Part shown: positions 17,095 to 25,376 of the stretch, in pieces
How positions within the stretch are numbered: position 1 is the stretch's first letter
Layout: every line of letters begins with the position of its first letter
Source of the DNA: CAZULF01 sp964621215
Lineage (GTDB): Bacteria > Pseudomonadota > Gammaproteobacteria > UBA1113
Length of the DNA stretch: 29,164 bases
Assembly: GCA_964621215.1 (NCBI GenBank)
Contig: CAZULF010000015.1
Coordinates: 1 to 29,164, forward strand
Direction: 5' to 3'
Program-made: the position numbers and the translations under genes
The notes under the pieces: generated by a model
Databases searched by the model: none
The model's input: the letters and a program-made list of their open reading frames with translations, nothing else
What the model was told of the DNA's origin: nothing

Positions 17095-18204
17095 ATGGAC
17101 TTTATAGATCTGAAAACCCAATACAAACGTCATCAACAACAAATCGATGCGCGTATTCACGCCGTTTTAAATCACGGTCAATACATTATGGGGCCAGAAG
17201 TTAAAGAAGTAGAAGAAAAACTGGCAGCTTTTGTAGGGGTAAAGCATTGTATCGGCGTCGCTAATGGTACCGATGCGCTATTGATTGCTATGATGGCTTT
17301 AGGTGTTAAAGCCGGTGATGAAATCATTACCACTCCTTTTACCTTTATTGCTACTGGTGAAATGATAGCGTTGCTTGGCGCTGTGCCGGTATTTGTTGAT
17401 ATCGAACCCAATACTTACAATCTTGACCCCGCCAAAATTGAAGCCGCTATTACACCTAAAACCAAAGCCATTATGCCAGTCAGCCTCTATGGTCAATGTG
17501 CCGATATAACCGCTATTAATGCTATTGCAGCCAAATATAACTTACCCGTGATTGAAGATGCCGCTCAAAGTTTTGGTGCAACGCAACACAAACAATATTC
17601 TTGTGGTCTTTCAACGATTGGTTGTACCAGCTTTTTTCCTTCCAAACCATTAGGTTGCTATGGCGATGGTGGTGCGTGTTTTACCAATGACGATAATTTA
17701 GCAACATTGATGCGTCAAATACGGGTGCATGGACAAGATCGTCGATATCATCATCCTATTATTGGCTTAAATGGTCGTTTGGATACGATACAAGCTGCCA
17801 TATTAATTCCAAAATTAGAAATCTTCCCTGATGAAATTATCGCACGTGAAAAAGTGGCTGATTGGTACAAAGTCGCTTTGGCGCGACATAGCATCGCAGC
17901 TCCGTATTTAGCACCGGGCAATACGAGTGTCTATGCGCAATATACGATTCAAGTTGATGATCGTGAACAATTTTGTGAGAAATTAAAAGCTCAAGGTATT
18001 CCAACTGCTGTACATTATCCAATACCGTTACATCTACAACCTGCATTTGCGCATTTAAATCAGGGTCGTGGTAGCTTCCCTGTTTCAGAAAGTATTGCTG
18101 CACGCGTTGTGAGTTTACCTATGCACCCCTATTTAGAAGCGCAGGATATTGATAAAATTGTCAATGCTGTTCATGCTGCGATAACACAGACTGCAGCAGC
18201 TTAG
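17095..18204 (+). CDS. wbpE: UDP-2-acetamido-2-deoxy-3-keto-glucuronate aminotransferase, WbpE type
   Basis: A PLP enzyme of the DegT/DnrJ/EryC1/StrS family that would aminate C3 of the WbpB product using glutamate. The 369-aa protein begins MDFIDLKTQYKRHQQQIDARI, as WbpE/WlbC proteins do. It has GVANGTDALLIAM, the VIEDAAQSFGA cofactor-binding segment and the PLP lysine Lys184 in FFPSKPLGCYGDGGA. HYPIPLHLQPAF near the C-terminus is also family-typical. AGGTGAG sits about 7 bases before the ATG. It is separated from wbpD by 74 bases that carry a hairpin. Substrate assignment rests on the complete A-B-D-E set. Confidence 0.93.
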   Translation: MDFIDLKTQYKRHQQQIDARIHAVLNHGQYIMGPEVKEVEEKLAAFVGVKHCIGVANGTDALLIAMMALGVKAGDEIITTPFTFIATGEMIALLGAVPVFVDIEPNTYNLDPAKIEAAITPKTKAIMPVSLYGQCADITAINAIAAKYNLPVIEDAAQSFGATQHKQYSCGLSTIGCTSFFPSKPLGCYGDGGACFTNDDNLATLMRQIRVHGQDRRYHHPIIGLNGRLDTIQAAILIPKLEIFPDEIIAREKVADWYKVALARHSIAAPYLAPGNTSVYAQYTIQVDDREQFCEKLKAQGIPTAVHYPIPLHLQPAFAHLNQGRGSFPVSESIAARVVSLPMHPYLEAQDIDKIVNAVHAAITQTAAA

Positions 18205-18216
18205 TCGTCCACTTCG

Positions 18217-19581
18217 ATGAGGGCGGTAGCAAACATACTTTTACTTGCCGACACCGGGCATGTTGCTACCGCTGTATCCGATCACATACAAGCAATAGTA
18301 CAAGACTCTCCGTTCAATTGGGTGGTAGAAAATCCGCTGTTATGTAAGGTATTGCATAAAATAGACTTATCACAGTTTGACGCTATTGGCATTCATTACT
18401 CACTGAGACCACATCTAAACTATTATTTACCCGCGCCTCTTAAAAAAGCCATCGCGCAATTTAAGGGATCAAAATTTATTTTTTTACAAGATGAGCATCG
18501 TTATGGCAATGATACTATCGCAACATTAAAATCACTTCAAATCGATTTGATGTTTACCTTAGTTACACCGCCATATTATGAAAAAGCTTATCCCTCAGCA
18601 CAATTACCTAATTTAAAAAAAATAACAGTCCTAACAGCATACGCCCCCTCTTCATTGAAAGATACCAACCCAATTCCGATGCGAAATCGCACTCTTGATA
18701 TTTTTTACCGCTCACGCGAAGTTCCTTATTGGTTAGGCGAGCTAGCACATGAAAAAATTAAAATTGCAGATGGTATACAACAACGAGCGTCGCAATATCA
18801 GTTAAATATTGACGTGAGCGTAAAAGAAAGTGACCGAATTTATGGTGAGCAATGGATACAAAAAATTTGCTCTAGCCGCGCTGTATTAGGCACAGAAAGC
18901 GGTACGAGTATTTGGGATGCTACTGGTGAAATTGAAGATGAAGTTAAAAAGTTTTTAAATAAAAATCCAAAAGCCAGCTTCGAAGAAACTCAGAAAATTA
19001 TTTTGCAGCCTTATGAAGGTAAGATTTATTACGCCACCCTATCACCACGGGTGTTCGAAGCCGCGGCTTTACGTACTGCGATGATATTATTTCCCGGCTA
19101 TTATAATGGCATTATGGAAGCTAACGTACATTATATTCCATTAAATAAAGATTTCTCTAATTTTGCTGAAGTGGTGGAAAAATTAAAAGATGATAATTAT
19201 CTAGAGATGATGATTGAAAGAACTTACCAGGATTTAATTGCTTCAGGACGATATGATCAATCGTTGCTGGCTAAGACCGTGACTGAACAGCTAAGTTTGT
19301 TACTTGCTAAAACTTCGCCTTTCCATTGCACGTCGTCCCGCGGCCTGTCCGCGGGATCCATGTCATTGCAAGAAAAACTAAACTCTCTCAAGAAAAAATA
19401 CCGTTTCCGCAATTTTATCTATTGCAGCATAGCTGAAACAAATTTTATTATCGCCAATTTTTTTATGTTACTATTCGACAAACAATATACTGGTAGGGAC
19501 AAAGCTAAAACATTATGGAATGGCGCTAAGCGGTATTTGACCTATATCACCACGCGCGTATTCCGACAAAACTCTATATAA
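18217..19581 (+). CDS. CgeB-like glycosyltransferase with a palindromic repeat in its reading frame
   Basis: A 454-aa cytoplasmic protein, probably a GT-B glycosyltransferase acting on the polysaccharide. It opens MRAVANILLLADTGHVATAVSDHI. Its best family hint is KIYYATLSPRVFEAAALRTAMILFPGYYNGIMEANVHYIPL near residues 268-308, the pattern of the nucleotide-binding part of CgeB/YkvP-type transferases. Residues 372-383 (TSSRGLSAGSMS) are encoded by a palindromic repeat flanked by a 7-base direct repeat. The last 70 residues are basic with one hydrophobic stretch and may bind membrane. The ATG is 12 bases after wbpE with no clear ribosome site, so it may depend on coupling. The stop lies 9 bases from the end of the converging acyltransferase gene. 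Confidence 0.78.
   Translation: MRAVANILLLADTGHVATAVSDHIQAIVQDSPFNWVVENPLLCKVLHKIDLSQFDAIGIHYSLRPHLNYYLPAPLKKAIAQFKGSKFIFLQDEHRYGNDTIATLKSLQIDLMFTLVTPPYYEKAYPSAQLPNLKKITVLTAYAPSSLKDTNPIPMRNRTLDIFYRSREVPYWLGELAHEKIKIADGIQQRASQYQLNIDVSVKESDRIYGEQWIQKICSSRAVLGTESGTSIWDATGEIEDEVKKFLNKNPKASFEETQKIILQPYEGKIYYATLSPRVFEAAALRTAMILFPGYYNGIMEANVHYIPLNKDFSNFAEVVEKLKDDNYLEMMIERTYQDLIASGRYDQSLLAKTVTEQLSLLLAKTSPFHCTSSRGLSAGSMSLQEKLNSLKKKYRFRNFIYCSIAETNFIIANFFMLLFDKQYTGRDKAKTLWNGAKRYLTYITTRVFRQNSI
19331..19363 (+). repeat. Palindromic repeat element inside the glycosyltransferase gene
   Basis: An 8-base perfect stem, TCCCGCGG (19336-19343) and CCGCGGGA (19349-19356), with a 5-base loop, preceded by CGTCG and followed by TCCATGT. 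CATTGCA is repeated directly on both sides (19324-19330 and 19364-19370), resembling a target duplication. It is more GC-rich than the surrounding gene and is translated within it. The layout resembles the palindromic elements known to sit inside reading frames in Rickettsia genomes and the hairpin at 17030-17049 here. Confidence 0.75.
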
Positions 19582-19590
19582 AACATTTCT

Positions 19591-21603
19591 TCAATCGATA
19601 TTCTTATTTATCCAAGGTACAAATTTTTCTGCGATCAATTCACTTCCAGCAATGCTCAAATGATGGCTGTCTCTATAAATCAAATGATTATTCATAATCA
19701 AAGGACAACTTCCCTTATTGCAAACTAGGCTCAGAGGATCATAGAGCAAAATGTTATTCTCTCTTCTTAATCGATTCATAATCAAAGCATAATTTTTTTG
19801 CCGTGTAATAACTTCATTTTCTTTAAGTACACAAGATTGTTGAGGAGCTAATGGTCGACCAATACAACGCTCTGGCATAAAAGGTATTTCCGGAGTGTCC
19901 TGAAACAAAATGACTTTTTTCCCGGCCTTTTTTAGCATTTTAATGGTTTCACTAAAGCCGTCATAAAAGGCCTGACCCTTTGATGTTTTGATTGTTGCGT
20001 GTTCTAGAAAATGTTTACTAGCTGCAAACTCTCCATGGCTTGCTGCAGCATAACTGTCATCGCTAATATAAAAAGGACCTAGGGAAGCTAACACAACCGT
20101 ATCAATCGATGGTGCATCTAAAATAGCGTTCAAAATATTTTTATTTGCCTGAATACATTTATCTGCTGAACCTTTCCAGTAACTTGCAACATTTAATAAT
20201 GGAGGACAGCCTGTATACTCTAACAAGAGCCAATTATTTTTTTGATCTAATTTTGACATACCTGGAAATAGATGTTCTGCATGGCTATCACCCCAGATGA
20301 CTTTATTCGGCTGCCCTTTTTTCGTTTGCAAACACGAAGTTAATTGTTTTAACTCTGGATGTTGCTGGCTTAATTCACAGGAAACTATTTGTTCTCTATA
20401 TTTATCAAAACCTTTAATGTCATTCAATAAAATATTTTGTTGTTGAGCTAGTTGGCGATTCACAAAGCCATGCTTGTTTTTTATTATAAATCCAAAGAAT
20501 CCAACCATGATAAGACTTAGACATAATCCTAAGGCAATATATTTTTGGTATCGTTTCCCTTTTAATGTAAATCGAATGGGCTTTTCAATAAAAATATAAG
20601 TTAGCCAAGCTAAAACAAAACTCAGAAGCACTAATGAAATAATCAGCATAAACGGCGTCACACCAGAATAGATAATACGCGCAAACGAAAGAAGTTCCCA
20701 GTGCCACAAATAAAGAGGATAACTGATTAAGCCAATAAAGGTTAAAGCCGGAAGTGTTAATAATTTACGATTTATCCATGAGTCTGGAGTTGATAATAAA
20801 GTGATTGTACATAAAATAGGGAGCAAGGCAGGCCAACCAGGGTAGGTTAGTTTTTGATTAAAAAATAATATTCCTATTACTAAAAAAACCAAACTCGCAA
20901 AACTTATTACATTGCACATAATATAGCGCTTTGTAGTCAATTCAGGTTTCTCGCTAGTTTTAGCTAAGTTATGGTACATCAAATAAGCCAAAAGACCGCC
21001 TACACCCAACTCCCAAAATCTTGGAATAGGCCAATAAAAAGCAATAACACTATGATGATTAATCCAAGAGAGATTAACTAAAAATGAAAAAAGGGAAAAT
21101 GCAATAAGTACTGCGATGACGTTAAATCGTAATTTCCAAATAAGATATATAAACAAAGGCCAAATTAAGTAAAATTGCTCTTCTATTCCTAATGACCACA
21201 AATGAAGAAGCGGTTTGAGTTCGCTGGCTTTATCAAAATACCCTGCATCTCGCCACAACACAAAATTATTAAGAAAGGCAGAACTTCCCAGAATATGTTT
21301 GCCTAGATTCTCATATTCGTCTGGAAACAATAAGAAATAGCCTAATACGACTGCACTCAGTAAAACCACCAGTAATGCTGGAAAAATCCTCTTTACTCTA
21401 TTTAAATAAAAACTGGACCAACTTATTGAGCCATCAGCTATTTGATAAAATAAAATGTTAGAAATTAAAAACCCAGACAGCACAAAAAAAACATCTACAC
21501 CAATAAATCCACCAGGAATAGAGGCAGGGAAAGCATGAAATAAGACGACAGATAATACTGCGATTGCCCTTAGCCCATCAATGTCGTTTCTGTAATTCAT
21601 CAT
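19591..21603 (-). CDS. OafA/YrhL-type membrane acyltransferase with SGNH domain (second copy)
   Basis: A second acyltransferase-3/SGNH fusion (670 aa), likely O-acetylating the polysaccharide at the inner membrane. The N-terminus reads YRNDIDGLRAIAVLSVVLFHAF, followed by GGFIGVDVFFVLSGFLIS, the EEQFYLIWPLF motif and about ten membrane segments. The periplasmic SGNH part has GDSH at 438-441 (Asp439, Ser440) and a late DSHHLS giving the Asp/His pair, both complete. The ATG overlaps the wbpM-type stop by 4 bases (ATGA), so it is translated with that gene. It differs clearly from the copy at 76-2034 and is not a recent duplicate. The acceptor sugar is unknown. Confidence 0.92.
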   Translation of the reverse strand: MMNYRNDIDGLRAIAVLSVVLFHAFPASIPGGFIGVDVFFVLSGFLISNILFYQIADGSISWSSFYLNRVKRIFPALLVVLLSAVVLGYFLLFPDEYENLGKHILGSSAFLNNFVLWRDAGYFDKASELKPLLHLWSLGIEEQFYLIWPLFIYLIWKLRFNVIAVLIAFSLFSFLVNLSWINHHSVIAFYWPIPRFWELGVGGLLAYLMYHNLAKTSEKPELTTKRYIMCNVISFASLVFLVIGILFFNQKLTYPGWPALLPILCTITLLSTPDSWINRKLLTLPALTFIGLISYPLYLWHWELLSFARIIYSGVTPFMLIISLVLLSFVLAWLTYIFIEKPIRFTLKGKRYQKYIALGLCLSLIMVGFFGFIIKNKHGFVNRQLAQQQNILLNDIKGFDKYREQIVSCELSQQHPELKQLTSCLQTKKGQPNKVIWGDSHAEHLFPGMSKLDQKNNWLLLEYTGCPPLLNVASYWKGSADKCIQANKNILNAILDAPSIDTVVLASLGPFYISDDSYAAASHGEFAASKHFLEHATIKTSKGQAFYDGFSETIKMLKKAGKKVILFQDTPEIPFMPERCIGRPLAPQQSCVLKENEVITRQKNYALIMNRLRRENNILLYDPLSLVCNKGSCPLIMNNHLIYRDSHHLSIAGSELIAEKFVPWINKNID

Positions 21604-23483
21604 TTTAAGATGTCATTACACACGACAGTAGCTTTAGATTCTGCTGACGTTTCATCCAGATCACAAGTATAATCTGGAACGAGCGTTCTCAGGATCGACA
21701 ACAATTTAGCTTTATCCGATGCATCACAAGCCTTGGCAATAACATTCATATTATTTCGCAACGCTTCCCAATCGACATCCGTGGCACGGGCTAAAAAGAT
21801 TTTTTCATGTGGGGTGGGGAGCGTTGCTTCTGTAGAGCCAAATAATTCTTCATGTAATTTTTCACCCGGTCTCAAGCCGGTATAGATAATCTCGATATCT
21901 TCGCCTATTTTAAGGCCTGCTAGTTGAATAATTTGTTCGGCGAGATACTGAATCTTAATCGGTTGTCCCATATCTAACACGAAAATCTCACCGCCTTGTC
22001 CGAGTGCAGTAGCTTGCAAAATAAGCTGTGTCGCTTCTTGTATCGTCATGAAATAACGTGTGATGTCAGGATGCGTGACTGTAATAGGACCGCCCTTCTC
22101 TAATTGCTGTTTAAATAAGGGAATAACGCTACCGGCTGAACCTAAAACATTTCCAAAGCGGACAGTGGTAAATTCCATCTTGCTAAATCGATTAAAATTC
22201 TGACAAAATATTTCGGCTACCCGTTTTGTTGCACCCATGATGTTGGTAGGCCGCACCGCTTTATCGGTCGACACCATGATGAATTTGCTAGTGTCTGCTG
22301 CAGCTGCTTCTTCTGCCAGAATTTGTGTGCCTAATACATTATTTCGCATCGCTGTGCGAATTTGCTCTTCCAATAAAGGTACATGTTTGTAGGCAGCGGC
22401 ATGGAAAATGATCTCAGGTTTGTGCGTTTGTAGAATAGCCTTTATACCATCGCGATCGGTAATGTCTTGCAGTATGGGTAAATAGGACAAGCCTGTTTTA
22501 GACCCTAACTCGAGATCAATGGTATACAAATTAAATTCATTATTATCCACCACAATCAGCTTTTTAGGTGACAGCTGAGCAACTTGGCGTGAAAGCTCCG
22601 AACCAATCGAACCCGCCCCGCCACTGACTAAAACCACCCGATCCTGAATGCAAGCCGCGATGTTTTCCCAATCTAATTTAACTTGCTCACGCCCGAGTAA
22701 ATCTTCTAATGAAACATGGCGTAAGGAATCTAAAGAAAAACGCCCTGATGCTAAATCAACAATGCTTGGAACGATGCGAAAAGCAAGAGTAGTTTTTTCA
22801 CATAAGGCGACTATGCGTTGCATTTGTTGCGATGTCGCTGTGGGCATAGCAATAATAATTAATTCAATGCGCAAACGTTCAACTAAAGCTGGCAGTGTAG
22901 AAATATCACCATACACTTGTAATCCGTGAATTTCACGCCCTATTTTTGCAGGATTGTCATCGACAAAAGCTATTGCCGAATATCCTGTTTCTTTATTGCG
23001 AAGTAAGTCACGCACTAATGCCTCACCGGCTCCTCCGGCGCCAAGGATTAATACTCGTTTTTGTTCGCCTTTGCCACGAGAAAATTCATGCCATTGACGA
23101 TAAACAAAACGGGGTGCGCCAAGAAAAAAAACTAATAATCCCGCATAAAGAAAGGGAATGGAGCGTGGTGTAGTGAACATTTTGGAGCTAATAAATAATA
23201 TAATAATCACTGCGACAAAACCTATTGCTGCGGCTTTAATGATTTTGGTTAGATCATTCATAGAGCAAAAACGCCAACTACCGCGGTGTATCCCCAAGCT
23301 AAAATTGATGATGAGTTGGGACACTAGCACAAAAGGTAGTATCAGCAGCATACTATGGATAAAGTTAGAAGGTATAGAAATGAGGTTAAAACGCAGCGCA
23401 TAAGAAAATATCCACGCCAATGTAATTAATGTGGCATCAAACAACAATACAATTAAATTGCGCTTTATCTTAGGCATAGTCAT
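21600..23483 (-). CDS. wbpM: WbpM/FlaA1/CapD-type UDP-GlcNAc 4,6-dehydratase, membrane bound
   Basis: Makes UDP-4-keto-6-deoxy-HexNAc from UDP-GlcNAc, the entry to QuiNAc, FucNAc or bacillosamine-type sugars. The 627-aa protein has four N-terminal hydrophobic segments (about 8-122). A first nucleotide-binding domain follows (VLILGAGGAGEALVRDL, 144-160), then the catalytic SDR domain with VSGGAGSIGSEL (286-297). The active site is STDKAV at 405-410, with Met416 and Lys420 in NIMGATKR. Met replacing Tyr in the usual YxxxK motif is characteristic of WbpM, in which a Ser-Met-Lys set was described. The start could instead be the ATG at 23477, which follows a GGA. A likely promoter lies at 23512-23541. 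Confidence 0.92.
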   Translation of the reverse strand: MTMPKIKRNLIVLLFDATLITLAWIFSYALRFNLISIPSNFIHSMLLILPFVLVSQLIINFSLGIHRGSWRFCSMNDLTKIIKAAAIGFVAVIIILFISSKMFTTPRSIPFLYAGLLVFFLGAPRFVYRQWHEFSRGKGEQKRVLILGAGGAGEALVRDLLRNKETGYSAIAFVDDNPAKIGREIHGLQVYGDISTLPALVERLRIELIIIAMPTATSQQMQRIVALCEKTTLAFRIVPSIVDLASGRFSLDSLRHVSLEDLLGREQVKLDWENIAACIQDRVVLVSGGAGSIGSELSRQVAQLSPKKLIVVDNNEFNLYTIDLELGSKTGLSYLPILQDITDRDGIKAILQTHKPEIIFHAAAYKHVPLLEEQIRTAMRNNVLGTQILAEEAAAADTSKFIMVSTDKAVRPTNIMGATKRVAEIFCQNFNRFSKMEFTTVRFGNVLGSAGSVIPLFKQQLEKGGPITVTHPDITRYFMTIQEATQLILQATALGQGGEIFVLDMGQPIKIQYLAEQIIQLAGLKIGEDIEIIYTGLRPGEKLHEELFGSTEATLPTPHEKIFLARATDVDWEALRNNMNVIAKACDASDKAKLLSILRTLVPDYTCDLDETSAESKATVVCNDILK

Positions 23484-23511
23484 CCAATTTTAGATTAGGT
23501 TGTGCTGAGGA

Positions 23512-23541
23512 ATTATACCTGATTATGCAATATAACCGCAA
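23512..23541 (-). promoter_or_regulatory. Putative promoter of the wbpM-acyltransferase pair
   Basis: On the minus strand a perfect TATAAT (plus-strand 23512-23517) follows TTGCGG (23536-23541) after an 18-base spacer. Transcription would begin near 23505, about 20-30 bases before the wbpM start. The -35 is only a four-of-six match and directly abuts the left arm of the 31-base inverted repeat. The repeat may therefore separate epimerase transcription from wbpM transcription. Confidence 0.45.
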
Positions 23542-23542
23542 C

Positions 23543-23637
23543 GTAGCCTGGATGCAGCGCAGCGGAATCCGGGGATAGCAGATCTCGGTTCTTTTAAAGA
23601 CGGTTTCCCGGATTCCGCTGCGCTGCATCCAGGCTAC
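23543..23637. repeat. Perfect 31-base inverted repeat element between epimerase and wbpM
   Basis: Two arms, 23543-23573 and 23607-23637, are exact reverse complements over 31 bases around a 33-base loop. Each arm starts GTAGCCTGGATGCAGC at its outer end. Arms of this composition resemble a widely dispersed gammaproteobacterial palindromic repeat, from memory and unchecked. The right arm contains the TAG stop of the epimerase gene. No T-run follows on either side, so it is not a classical intrinsic terminator, but transcripts through it would form a long, stable hairpin. Confidence 0.9.
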
Positions 23638-24557
23638 ATGAACTCATATAATTTATATAATCCCGAAGCTAAATCGAATTGCGCTTCAAGACCTAATGCT
23701 TGTCGCGCATAATCAGGATTTCCAACTGATTTATAAGTATCACCGATTCGCGGTGGCTTCATAACGACATCTGGCTTGCAATTCACAACTTTAGCCAAGA
23801 TCTCTATGAGATGCAGGATAGTTGTCTCTTTCCCTGTGCAGACATTTGCAATAGGGGCCGTAATATCCGTCTGTTTCATCGCCATTAAACAAAAATTAAC
23901 GACATCGTTTACATAAATAAAATCGCGTGTTTGATGACCATCACCATAAACGGTGACTGCGCTGTTTTCTGATAAGTTTTTCATAAAAATGGAAATAACA
24001 CCTGAATAAGGTGAGTTAGGATCTTGGCGTGCACCATACACATTGAAAAAACGCAAACCATAGGTAGGAACACCATGCACGATCCCAGCTACTCGAGCAT
24101 GCAGTTCACAGCCATATTTATCTGTTCCATAAGCGCCGATGGGCGTAGGTTTGCATGTTTCAGTTAACGGTAAATTAGGCGTATCGCCGTATACCGCCGA
24201 GGAAGATGCATACACAACTGGCACAGGAGAATCAGGTCTTGCTCGACGCGCTGCATCAAATATAATGATCGTACCGTCTAAGTTAACGTTGTGAGTTTCT
24301 AACCAAGCTTCATTGGCTTTTACTACCGAAGGAATGGCAGCTAAATGGTAACATCCATCGATATCTTGAAATAACTGATTCACCAAAGCGATATCACAGA
24401 TTGAACCCACAACTAATTTTGCCGAAGCGGGAACATTTTCAGCTTTACCTACCGATAAATCATCTAAGACAATGACTTCATGTCCCTGCTTTAATAAAGC
24501 TTCTACTAAATGAGAGCCAATAAAACCCGCACCGCCTGTCACTAAAAATTTACTCAT
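23634..24557 (-). CDS. NAD-dependent UDP-sugar 4-epimerase (GalE/WbpP-like)
   Basis: An extended SDR of 307 aa, probably a UDP-glucose or UDP-GlcNAc 4-epimerase that supplies galacto-configured sugars. The NAD motif is LVTGGAGFIGSHLVEALL near residues 5-22. Then come YASSSAVYGD with the catalytic Ser region and Tyr143-x3-Lys147 in AYGTDKYG. LRFFNVYGARQDPNSPYSGVIS is the substrate-loop motif of the WbpP/GalE group. The ATG at 24557 gives MSKFLVTGG; a TTG at 24566 would add three residues but lies too close to the AAGGG upstream. The C-terminus is nearly complete for the family, and the TAG stop lies in the outer end of an inverted repeat. It is located between tatD and wbpM. Confidence 0.88.
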   Translation of the reverse strand: MSKFLVTGGAGFIGSHLVEALLKQGHEVIVLDDLSVGKAENVPASAKLVVGSICDIALVNQLFQDIDGCYHLAAIPSVVKANEAWLETHNVNLDGTIIIFDAARRARPDSPVPVVYASSSAVYGDTPNLPLTETCKPTPIGAYGTDKYGCELHARVAGIVHGVPTYGLRFFNVYGARQDPNSPYSGVISIFMKNLSENSAVTVYGDGHQTRDFIYVNDVVNFCLMAMKQTDITAPIANVCTGKETTILHLIEILAKVVNCKPDVVMKPPRIGDTYKSVGNPDYARQALGLEAQFDLASGLYKLYEFM

Positions 24558-24590
24558 TTTTGTCAATATCCCTTTGTTGATCGAGTTTGT

Positions 24591-25358
24591 TTATCCAAAT
24601 AACTCATAGAAATTTTTTGTCGTTTGAGTTGTTACTTCCGTATAATTCATGCCGCGCAATTCTGCGATTTTTTCCGCTACATATCGTACGTAAGCAGGCT
24701 CGTTTGGCTTACCACGATAAGGCATTGGCGCGAGATAAGGGGAATCGGTTTCAATTAACATCCGTTCCAATGGGATGGTTTGAGCAATGGTTTGCAGCTC
24801 GACTGCATTTTTAAAGGTAATAATACCGGAAAAAGAAATATAAAAACCTAACTTCATGGCTTGCTCTGCCATTTCCTGATTTTCCGTGAAGCAATGTAAT
24901 ACACCACCCACCTCCTTCGCGTTTTCTTCTTTTAAAATACGAATTGTATCCTCTCGCGCTTGACGTGTGTGTACGATCAGGGGTTTGTTAACTTCTCGCG
25001 CTGCACGGATGTGACGTCGAAAACGTTCCTGTTGCCAATTAACATCCCCTTCAGTTCGATAATAATCGAGTCCGGTTTCACCGATGGCTACTACTTTAGT
25101 TTCTGATGCGAGATTGACTAGTTCTTTAATACTAGGATCATGACTATCTCGCTCATTCGGATGTATGCCAACACTAGCGCTAACATCCGCGCGACTACGT
25201 GCGATATCGAGAGTAGCCTGAACGTTATTCATATCGATACAAACACATAAAAAATGTTCAATGCCTTGCTCTCGTGCATATTGCAAGGCGGCATCAAGAG
25301 AACCGTCGTAAGAGGTTAAATCAAGCTTATCAAGATGGCAATGGGAATCGACTAACAT
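24591..25358 (-). CDS. tatD: TatD-family metal-dependent hydrolase
   Basis: A 255-aa TIM-barrel hydrolase of the TatD/YcfH family, in which 3'-5' DNase or D-aminoacyl-type activities have been described. Metal ligands are visible in VDSHCHLD at the N-terminus, GETGLDYYR (Glu ligand), LIVHTRQARED, VLHCFTEN and ETDSPYLAP near the C-terminus. Length and motif set are complete. It starts 18 bases after pilZ, an arrangement also known in Pseudomonas (pilZ then tatD), so the pair is likely ancestral housekeeping DNA that marks the edge of the polysaccharide locus. Confidence 0.93.
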   Translation of the reverse strand: MLVDSHCHLDKLDLTSYDGSLDAALQYAREQGIEHFLCVCIDMNNVQATLDIARSRADVSASVGIHPNERDSHDPSIKELVNLASETKVVAIGETGLDYYRTEGDVNWQQERFRRHIRAAREVNKPLIVHTRQAREDTIRILKEENAKEVGGVLHCFTENQEMAEQAMKLGFYISFSGIITFKNAVELQTIAQTIPLERMLIETDSPYLAPMPYRGKPNEPAYVRYVAEKIAELRGMNYTEVTTQTTKNFYELFG

Positions 25359-25376
25359 AATATACTCTCATTTGTT

